Positions 1 through 5,069 of a stretch of DNA of 5,069 nucleotides are shown piece after piece; the first letter of the stretch is position 1, and every line of letters begins with the position of its first letter. The notes under the pieces are model-generated. The model did no database searches. It was not told where the DNA came from and was given only the letters and a program-made list of their open reading frames with translations. A program made the translations under genes and the position numbers. This DNA is from an uncultured Collinsella sp. (GTDB lineage: Bacteria; Actinomycetota; Coriobacteriia; Coriobacteriales; Coriobacteriaceae), in the NCBI GenBank assembly GCA_958348565.1, contig CATVZP010000117.1, positions 1 to 5,069 on the forward strand. The letters run 5' to 3'.

Positions 1-25
1 GCTCTACCAACTGAGCCATGTCCGC
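1..25 (-). tRNA. tRNA, 5' part only (cut by window edge), isotype uncertain
   Basis: Read on the minus strand, these bases give a 7-base acceptor strand GCGGACA, then TG at positions 8 and 9, then a D-arm with stem GCTC, loop AGTTGGTA and stem GAGC. This is the standard tRNA layout, so the 5' end is placed at 25. The anticodon and 3' half lie outside the window, so the isotype cannot be read; a GCGG acceptor would suit a tRNA-Gly, but this is a guess. A promoter sits directly upstream, leaving a leader of only about six bases. Confidence 0.85.
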
Positions 26-37
26 TTGCGGGTTATT

Positions 38-110
38 AATTTACGCGAGTTGTCCTAAAGACGCAAGTACTTTTTTCAAAAAAGTTGCCCAAAGCAAGTT
101 CATGCAGGTA
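38..110 (-). promoter_or_regulatory. tRNA promoter with A/T palindrome and distal box
   Basis: On the minus strand a -35 box TTGCGT (61..66) is followed after 17 bases by TAAATT (38..43), which matches the sigma-70 type -10 consensus at 4 of 6 positions. Transcription would start near 31, just before the tRNA at 25. Two bases upstream of the -35 box lies the palindrome ACTTTTTTGAAAAAAGT (69..85), a plausible UP element for the RNA polymerase alpha subunit. Eighteen bases further up is TACCTGC (104..110). The tRNA-Leu promoter at 3511..3584 has the same three parts with identical spacing, which strengthens the call. Confidence 0.7.
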
Positions 111-132
111 AATAACGCCAAGTCAAGGCGCT
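110..132 (-). terminator. possible weak terminator after the STAS-kinase gene
   Basis: Directly at the stop codon the minus strand reads AGCGCC, a 7-base loop, then GGCGTT, a 6-bp stem with one G-T pair, followed by ATTT. The stem is short and the T tract poor, so termination would be weak. It is the only candidate between this gene and the downstream tRNA promoter. Confidence 0.3.
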
Positions 133-877
133 ATGCGCACGATTCCAATGCCGAGCTAAACAGCTTCACCATCCGAACGCGTGTGCCAGCGCCATCCGTG
201 CGACAGGCAACCTCCACGTTATCGACGAGCATGCGCATAAGCTTGATACCGCGTCCGCGTTCCTCGGATGTTACCGGTTCGCTCGCCCCATCGATAGAAT
301 AGCCAGCGCCCCGATCAAGCACCTCGAGCACAACACGGTCCCCATAGGCCTGAACCGTCAGGATGCAGCCAACACCGCCCGCATGGTCATACGCGTTACC
401 CAATGCCTCCCCCAACGCCAATGCGACGTCATAGCGCTCATCACGCCTCAGGGGAAGCGATTCGAGGAGCTCGGCCACACGGTGCCGATAATACGGGAGA
501 TTCTCGATGCCTCGCTGCACTTCGACGCTCTTGCTCCATCGCGGCAACTCCCCCACCGGAATGGCGGGAATCGACTCCCGCGCCGGGCCCGCGACATGCA
601 GGATGTCGACAAGTCGGGCAATTTCCAAAAAGCGAACGACCCCATCGGAGGCGTTAACGAGCGAAAGCAGTCCCTCATGCCTCATAAGCTCTCTAGCACG
701 TGTAAGCAAAAACGCCAAACCCGTCGAGTCGATAAAGCCCACGGCCTGGCAATTGATGACAACACGACGCACGCCCCGGTCGATCAAATTATCCAACCGT
801 CGGCGCAGTGCGGGCACCGAGGCGATGTCGATATCGCCCGGTGGCGTCAAAACCGCTATGTCATTCCACTCATTCAT
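131..877 (-). CDS. STAS domain - GHKL (RsbW/SpoIIAB-like) kinase fusion
   Basis: A 248-residue cytoplasmic protein joining both halves of a partner switch. Residues about 3-100 form a STAS domain like SpoIIAA/RsbV, with the phosphorylatable serine in FIDSTGLAFL (Ser51). After a linker, residues about 125-240 form a GHKL ATPase like SpoIIAB/RsbW: N-box EALGNAYDHA (Glu157, Asn161, His165), G1 box DRGAG (Asp188), G2 box GRGI (208-211) and a final GT (231-232). All kinase boxes look intact. In the classical system the kinase phosphorylates the separate STAS protein and binds a sigma factor; here substrate and kinase are one chain, so cis or dimer phosphorylation is possible (inference). The ATG at 877 is preferred: it opens the STAS fold and has GGGGAA ten bases upstream. 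A GTG at 916 would add 13 unmatched residues. It lies 81 bases behind the phosphatase gene, probably one operon. Confidence 0.9.
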   Translation of the reverse strand: MNEWNDIAVLTPPGDIDIASVPALRRRLDNLIDRGVRRVVINCQAVGFIDSTGLAFLLTRARELMRHEGLLSLVNASDGVVRFLEIARLVDILHVAGPARESIPAIPVGELPRWSKSVEVQRGIENLPYYRHRVAELLESLPLRRDERYDVALALGEALGNAYDHAGGVGCILTVQAYGDRVVLEVLDRGAGYSIDGASEPVTSEERGRGIKLMRMLVDNVEVACRTDGAGTRVRMVKLFSSALESCA

Positions 878-887
878 ACGACCATGG

Positions 888-893
888 TTCCCC
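888..893 (-). promoter_or_regulatory. ribosome binding site deciding the 877 start
   Basis: GGGGAA on the minus strand lies 10 bases before the ATG at 875..877. The alternative in-frame GTG at 914..916 has no comparable purine run before it (TGCAGATAC), so this site favours the shorter protein. Confidence 0.5.
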
Positions 894-958
894 AAAAGAG
901 CTCGCTCGATGCACACGTATCTGCAACCGCGCAGATTTCGCCCGTCAGGCGTCGTGAC

Positions 959-3304
959 CTACGATCGACCCCGTAAAAACTCAAGGGAGACCAGTGCGAT
1001 GTCATCGTCCAGCGCCGACTCGGTAAAGCGATCAAGCTCGCCCAAGACCTTACCGCAGATTCCCGATACGCCCTCACCCGAGACAGAGAGCAGAAGGTCA
1101 CGAAGGCGCTGCTCGCCAAAGAAAGCACCCGAGCGATCACGTGCTTCGATTGTTCCGTCGGTATACATAAATAGCATGTCACCAGGAGCGAATGTAAACA
1201 CGCCCGTCTCGTAGACCATGCTCTCAAAGGCACCGATCACGCCCGATTGGCACCCAAGGAGCTCCACTTCTCCCCCGCAGGTCTCGCCGCCGCCACGCGG
1301 CGTCGACGACGGCCTAATGACCATAGTGGGAGGATGTCCCGCAGAGCAATAAGTAGCGCGGCCCGCTTTAAGATCGATCTTGGCGATAAACGCCGTCACA
1401 AACGTCTCGACCCTCGAAAAGCCCATGAGCATGCTATTGAGCGAGCGTGCCATACGGGCAGGCCCTGCACCCTCCCAGGCATAGGCCGTCAGCGCCGTCT
1501 TGACGAGTGCCGACATCGACGCCGCCTCAATCCCCTTGCCGGACACATCGCCCAAAATCATTACGGCACAATCGTCGGGAAGACGGACAAGCGTATAGAA
1601 GTCGCCGCCGACCAACGCAGAATTCGTTGCCGATAGGTATACCGAATCGGTTGCAATGCCCGGAACGTCACCAAGCGAATTTCTCATGCCAATCTGAAGC
1701 GTCTGAGCGATATGACGCTCTTCGCGCTTTTGAGACTCGCCTTCATAGATCAGCTCAAAGTCATGCGCCAGATGCACCAGGTAGTCGTATTCAAGGTCGT
1801 CAATTGGTTCTTGGCTGCCATCGCGGAGCAGCAAAGCGCGCCTCGTCGGCCCCTTGGCGATATCAGCGGGAACGATCGCATCGTTGTTCCGCCGACCGCC
1901 GCCCTCCGAGCGAACGCGTCCCGCCTCGAAGCCGGAATCGACATAGAGGCCCTGGCACGGCAGGCCATGAGCCCTCAACCATCCGCCCATAGGCATGGAT
2001 TCGTCGACGCGGGTCAAGCGCACATGCTTAAGATCATCAGCACTCGCACCGCCCAGCACCGACGGCTCAAAACCATCGGAAGCGACCCCCAAACGCGCAG
2101 CTGGTGCGGTGGTGGAAAAGAAGAGCGACTCCGGATCGCCCGGCAACGGCACACGACTGCCGCCCTCAAAATCGATGACATAGGTTTCGAGGCCCGCATC
2201 ATACTCCACGGGGCAGAAATGACAATTGAGCACCGTGCAGATTTCCGTCGACACCGCTCGCGAGGCGGCAACGGGATCATCGAGATAGGTAAACAGTTCG
2301 TCGCGCAGCAAATTGAGCGAGCGGCCGAGCTCCGCCGTGCGGCGCGAACGTAAGCTCGACGCCATGCCGACCAGCTGAATAGACAGGTAATCGCAGATGA
2401 CCTCGAGCACGTTCACGTCATAGGCAAGTGGCGCCTGGGGGCGTTTCCAGCCAACTTCCAACACGCCAAGGACCTGCGTGCCGTAAAACACAGGAAGACA
2501 GATCTCGCTGCGATACGGGGGCATATCCTGCACGCGCAGCAAGTGCTTGGAACGATTGTCCAAATCCATGAACATACCCGAAGCAACCCGGTCGCCCTCA
2601 AGGTCCTGCTGGATCGACAGGCGACAGGCACGCGACTCGCGAAGTACGTAGGTCGGAATGCCCGCGCCGTACGGCATAAACTCGGGCAGATAGCTGTCCT
2701 CAAGCTCCTTAGAAACACCGCGGAGCTTAAAGCCGCCGCTCTCGGAAAAATAGATAGCCGCACCGGAGGCATCGAGCGTTCCAACGAGCTGATTCAAAAC
2801 GGTATCGAGCAAGCTGGGGAGCTCATCGGAGCCCACGGTACTCATAATGACTGAAAGGGTACCCGAAAGGCGTTTATTCGCCACCCTAAGCTCCGATAGC
2901 GCACGTTTGAGCTGACGATCGTGGGAATACTGCTCTTCGATGCTGTGAAGCGCCACCAGGACACGCGGTGCACGACGTCCAAAGATACGCGGAGGCGTAA
3001 CGGAACCCGCGCGAACCAAGACGGGAATAAAAGACCCGTCGCTCAGCTTGAGCATCAGCTCGCTCTCGGAGCCATCGGTCTCAAACGGCAGGCGATGTTC
3101 GGTCGCGCGCTCAAAGGCAGACGAGTACAGAACGTCTTTGACATCACCGCTGATGACGTCAGCGCGTTCCTCGCACATCAGGTCGAGCAAACGATTATTC
3201 ACATGCAGAATGGTTCCGTCGAGCTCACAGATGATGACAGCATCGCTCGTGATCTCGACCAGTTGGGCAACGTCTGCCCACTCGTTGCGCTCAAGCGTTT
3301 CCAT
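959..3304 (-). CDS. PAS-GAF-SpoIIE/RsbU-type PP2C serine phosphatase
   Basis: A 781-residue protein with no membrane segment visible, so cytoplasmic. Residues about 6-120 form a PAS domain (TSDAVIICELDGTILHVNN near the start). A short helical link follows, then a GAF domain at about 155-315 ending in ICLPVFYGTQVLGVLEVGW. Residues 325-520 are less clear and may be a degenerate second GAF. A SpoIIE-type PP2C phosphatase fills about 526-776. Its metal-binding motifs are all present: GGDFYTL (Asp568), GDVSGKG (Asp586), SAGHPP, MYTDGTIEA (Asp716) and DDDIALV (766-768). The family dephosphorylates STAS anti-anti-sigma proteins in response to sensed signals; the next gene encodes such a STAS domain, so it is the probable substrate. 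The ATG at 3304 has GGTGAGG six bases upstream; the in-frame GTG at 3316 lies inside that ribosome site and is rejected. No promoter is visible after the terminator at 3331. Confidence 0.93.
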   Translation of the reverse strand: METLERNEWADVAQLVEITSDAVIICELDGTILHVNNRLLDLMCEERADVISGDVKDVLYSSAFERATEHRLPFETDGSESELMLKLSDGSFIPVLVRAGSVTPPRIFGRRAPRVLVALHSIEEQYSHDRQLKRALSELRVANKRLSGTLSVIMSTVGSDELPSLLDTVLNQLVGTLDASGAAIYFSESGGFKLRGVSKELEDSYLPEFMPYGAGIPTYVLRESRACRLSIQQDLEGDRVASGMFMDLDNRSKHLLRVQDMPPYRSEICLPVFYGTQVLGVLEVGWKRPQAPLAYDVNVLEVICDYLSIQLVGMASSLRSRRTAELGRSLNLLRDELFTYLDDPVAASRAVSTEICTVLNCHFCPVEYDAGLETYVIDFEGGSRVPLPGDPESLFFSTTAPAARLGVASDGFEPSVLGGASADDLKHVRLTRVDESMPMGGWLRAHGLPCQGLYVDSGFEAGRVRSEGGGRRNNDAIVPADIAKGPTRRALLLRDGSQEPIDDLEYDYLVHLAHDFELIYEGESQKREERHIAQTLQIGMRNSLGDVPGIATDSVYLSATNSALVGGDFYTLVRLPDDCAVMILGDVSGKGIEAASMSALVKTALTAYAWEGAGPARMARSLNSMLMGFSRVETFVTAFIAKIDLKAGRATYCSAGHPPTMVIRPSSTPRGGGETCGGEVELLGCQSGVIGAFESMVYETGVFTFAPGDMLFMYTDGTIEARDRSGAFFGEQRLRDLLLSVSGEGVSGICGKVLGELDRFTESALDDDIALVSLEFLRGRS

Positions 3305-3310
3305 CGTGGA

Positions 3311-3317
3311 CCTCACC
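3311..3317 (-). promoter_or_regulatory. ribosome binding site of the phosphatase gene
   Basis: GGTGAGG on the minus strand ends six bases before the ATG at 3302..3304. It overlaps an in-frame GTG (3314..3316), which would otherwise give a protein four residues longer. The spacing argues that the ATG is the real start. Confidence 0.7.
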
Positions 3318-3330
3318 GTCTATCGGTAAC

Positions 3331-3352
3331 AAAAAAGCCTCCGAAGAGGCTT
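3331..3352 (-). terminator. strong intrinsic terminator behind tRNA-Leu
   Basis: On the minus strand AAGCCTC and GAGGCTT form a perfect 7-bp stem with a TTCG tetraloop, running into an unbroken T tract (3331..3336). It begins 11 bases after the encoded CCA of tRNA-Leu. It also lies just 26 bases before the phosphatase start codon, so it separates the two genes or acts as a leaky attenuator between them. Confidence 0.92.
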
Positions 3353-3363
3353 CTGAAATGCGA

Positions 3364-3453
3364 TGGTGTCGGAGGCGGGACTTGAACCCGCATGACCAAA
3401 AAGCGGTCACTAGCACCTCAAGCTAGCGCGTCTGCCAATTCCGCCACTCCGAC
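3364..3453 (-). tRNA. tRNA-Leu (anticodon GAG)
   Basis: A complete class II tRNA. The acceptor strands GTCGGAG (3447..3453) and CTCCGAC (3368..3374) pair perfectly, followed by discriminator A (3367) and an encoded CCA (3364..3366). The anticodon stem is CTAGC/GCTAG around loop TTGAGGT, giving anticodon GAG at 3417..3419, which reads CUC and CUU leucine codons. A long variable arm with stem GACC/GGTC is typical of tRNA-Leu. The T arm is GCGGG, TTCAAGT, CCCGC. It has its own promoter upstream (3511..3516 and 3535..3540) and a strong terminator downstream. Confidence 0.97.
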
Positions 3454-3463
3454 ATGCTATGCT

Positions 3464-3503
3464 GTTGATTCGCGGTTCGTCTTGTCGTACCCGCGCGATC
3501 AAC
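3464..3503 (-). other. hairpin in the 5' leader of pre-tRNA-Leu
   Basis: GTTGAT pairs with ATCAAC (6 bp) and CGCGG with CCGCG (5 bp), separated by a small internal loop (CG against A) and closed by a 15-base loop. The outer stem starts at 3503, about where transcription should begin given the -10 box at 3511..3516. The hairpin would therefore cap the primary transcript and leave about ten bases before the mature 5' end at 3453. A role in stability or leader processing is inferred only. Confidence 0.6.
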
Positions 3504-3510
3504 GAGGAAG

Positions 3511-3584
3511 ATAATAACCTATGATTCGAGAACTGTGCAAGCACTTTTTTGAAAAAAGTTTACGAATTTGTAAATGCGCAGGTA
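3511..3584 (-). promoter_or_regulatory. tRNA-Leu promoter with A/T palindrome and distal box
   Basis: On the minus strand the -35 box TTGCAC (3535..3540) is followed after 18 bases by TATTAT (3511..3516), matching the -10 consensus at 5 of 6 positions. Two bases upstream of the -35 box is ACTTTTTTCAAAAAAGT (3543..3559), an A/T palindrome suited to act as an UP element. Eighteen bases beyond is TACCTGC (3578..3584). Transcription should start near 3504, giving a leader of about 50 bases. The whole arrangement repeats that of the promoter at 38..110. Confidence 0.8.
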
Positions 3585-3592
3585 GATCTATA

Positions 3593-3725
3593 TGTCCGGC
3601 CGGAATGGGGGCAACTTCCCAACGCGTCCTCGGGCATGCGGTACATTTTGATTCGCGCTTCGCGCTACAAAATATACCGCCCCCTGCGGAATGCGTTGGG
3701 AAGTTGCCCCCATTCCGACCCTACA
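3593..3725 (+). repeat. long hairpin element A (same family as element B)
   Basis: Outer arms 3601..3625 and 3693..3717 are perfectly complementary over 25 bases. Inside them lie conserved loop halves (GTCCTCGGGCAT at 3626..3637 and CCCCTGCGGAAT at 3681..3692). Next is an inner stem of 13 bp with one mismatch (3638..3650 with 3668..3680), then a tip where GCGC pairs with GCGC around TTC. Short flanks TGTCCGG (3593..3599) and CCCTAC (3719..3724) also recur in element B. Orientation is set by the loop halves. No coding role is seen and I do not recognise the family; it could be a structured RNA, a folded-DNA recombination site or a non-autonomous mobile element. Confidence 0.85.
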
Positions 3726-3772
3726 GCCACATACTCCAAGTACGATTCTCAAACATATTCTGGGGCTGATAT

Positions 3773-3845
3773 AAATTTGGTGGCTCGGCTTTGCCGAGCC
3801 CTTATATGGGGAGGCCGGAGCCAAAGCTCCGGCCTCACTAAATTT
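3773..3845. repeat. tandem GC-rich hairpins inside an outer stem
   Basis: Two perfect hairpins stand side by side: GGCTCGGC, TTT, GCCGAGCC (3782..3800) and an 11-bp stem GAGGCCGGAGC (3811..3821) with its complement (3826..3836) around CAAA. Outside them, AAATTTGGTG (3773..3782) can pair with CACTAAATTT (3836..3845) with one G-T pair, making a three-way junction, though its last base is shared with each hairpin. Neither hairpin is followed by a proper T tract on either strand, so they are not typical terminators. The structure lies almost midway between elements A and B. Confidence 0.75.
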
Positions 3846-3863
3846 CTTATTAGACAAAGTGAG

Positions 3864-3880
3864 CGATCAAGGAATCGCAC
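3864..3880. repeat. 17-base inverted repeat, intergenic copy
   Basis: CGATCAAGGAATCGCAC on the plus strand is the exact reverse complement of 4057..4073. The partner lies inside the last codons of the peptide transporter ATPase gene. The two copies enclose element B. The match continues loosely for a few bases (TCnnCCTG) beyond the perfect part, suggesting an old inverted duplication of the gene end. Confidence 0.85.
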
Positions 3881-3897
3881 TCCCCCTGCCGAGTTAA

Positions 3898-4033
3898 CGT
3901 AGGGCCCGCCCTGGTGTTACTTTTCAGAACACTCCGCAGGACGCAAGAAACCCCCGCCGCACGAAGTGCGCAGCGGGGGTTTCTTGCATGTCCGAGGACG
4001 TTCTGAAAAGTAACACCAGGGCGGGCCCGGACA
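3898..4033 (-). repeat. long hairpin element B (same family as element A)
   Basis: Outer arms 3902..3930 and 4000..4028 are perfectly complementary over 29 bases. On the minus strand they enclose GTCCTCGGACAT (3988..3999), an inner 15-bp perfect stem (3973..3987 with 3943..3957), a tip with CGCAC and GTGCG around TTC, and GTCCTGCGGAGT (3931..3942). The loop halves match those of element A at 11 of 12 and 9 of 12 positions, although the arms differ. TGTCCGG (4027..4033) and CCCTAC (3899..3904) flank it as in A. It starts 11 bases after the stop codon of the transporter ATPase, so it would form the 3' untranslated end of that transcript. Confidence 0.88.
3943..3987 (-). terminator. likely intrinsic terminator forming the core of element B
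   Basis: The inner stem has a terminator-like make-up: on the minus strand AAGAAACCCCCGC leads into a tip hairpin and GCGGGGGTTTCTT comes out, giving a strong GC stem followed by TTTCTT. It lies about 60 bases behind the transporter gene stop. The stem is symmetrical, with an A tract on the other side, so it could work in both directions. The T tract is interrupted by a C and is itself part of the stem, which lowers confidence. Confidence 0.55.
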
Positions 4034-4044
4034 AGAACAACCGA

Positions 4045-5069
<1,025 letters not shown>

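Larger units (their letters stand above)
3504..4044. other. intergenic region rich in inverted repeats, no gene seen
   Basis: No reading frame here resembles a protein on either strand. The open frames that exist arise because the long palindrome at 3601..3717 reads similarly on both strands (GATSQR and VGKLPPFRP appear in both directions). In order, the stretch holds the tRNA-Leu promoter, hairpin element A, 47 plain bases, a double hairpin, about 50 bases containing an inverted copy of the transporter gene end, and hairpin element B. Confidence 0.75.

Noticed and set aside
874..885. Tiny upstream frame ATG GTC GTA TGA overlapping the start of the STAS-kinase gene
   Set aside because: It has only three sense codons and could be chance. 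The GGGGAA site serves the main ATG at acceptable spacing.
919..936. Small hairpin ATCTGC/GCAGAT between the phosphatase and STAS-kinase genes
   Set aside because: Six base pairs with no T tract; common by chance and not enough for a terminator between two genes that look co-transcribed.
383..3385. Long plus-strand open frames opposite the phosphatase and STAS-kinase genes
   Set aside because: They are antisense shadows of GC-rich coding sequence with Arg- and Ser-rich low-complexity translations. The minus-strand frames have complete domain motifs.
3521..3902. Open reading frames on both strands of the intergenic region (up to 117 residues)
   Set aside because: They run through the long palindromes, and the peptides on opposite strands repeat each other (GATSQR, VGKLPPFRP) because the DNA is self-complementary. 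No domain or convincing ribosome site is seen.
3593..4033. CRISPR array
   Set aside because: There are two inverted structured elements, not regularly spaced direct repeats with unique spacers.

Overview
The window is moderately GC-rich bacterial DNA. Every confident gene lies on the minus strand, so the text below follows transcription from right to left. The Opp/Dpp-type peptide transporter ATPase, the PAS-GAF-SpoIIE phosphatase, the encoded CCA of the tRNA and the terminator style suggest a Gram-positive organism, probably an actinobacterium of the Coriobacteriia such as Collinsella. That placement is an impression from protein style, not a search result.

Layout. From 5069 to 4045 is the 3' part of an OppF/DppF-family ATPase gene whose start lies outside the window. 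From 4044 to 3504 is about 540 bases without a convincing gene, packed with inverted repeats. It holds two long hairpin elements, A at 3593..3725 on + and B at 3898..4033 on -. They point towards each other around a pair of GC-rich hairpins at 3773..3845. Then come a promoter, a tRNA-Leu(GAG) gene (3453..3364) and a strong intrinsic terminator (3352..3331). Only 26 bases further on starts a 781-residue cytoplasmic PAS-GAF-PP2C (SpoIIE/RsbU-type) phosphatase gene (3304..959). It is followed by a single gene fusing a STAS domain (anti-anti-sigma) to a GHKL kinase domain (anti-sigma) at 877..131. Last is the promoter and first 25 bases of a second tRNA (25..1), which runs off the left edge.

How the genes fit together. 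The phosphatase and the STAS-kinase fusion look like the core of a partner-switching module of the SpoIIE/RsbU, SpoIIAA/RsbV and SpoIIAB/RsbW kind, reduced to two polypeptides. No sigma factor or other output is visible. The ABC ATPase is separate and would power oligopeptide or dipeptide import.

Most unusual signals. (1) Elements A and B share conserved internal-loop sequences at equivalent positions (GTCCTCGGRCATGC on one side, GCSYCCTGCGGARTG on the other). Their outer arms are perfectly self-complementary yet differ at about half of the aligned positions. This is the pattern of compensatory change expected for a structured RNA or a folded single-stranded DNA element, and I do not recognise the family. 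(2) A 17-base stretch from the end of the transporter coding sequence recurs inverted on the far side of element B. (3) Both tRNA promoters carry the same upstream module: TACCTGC, 18 bases, a 17-base A/T palindrome, 2 bases, then the -35 box.
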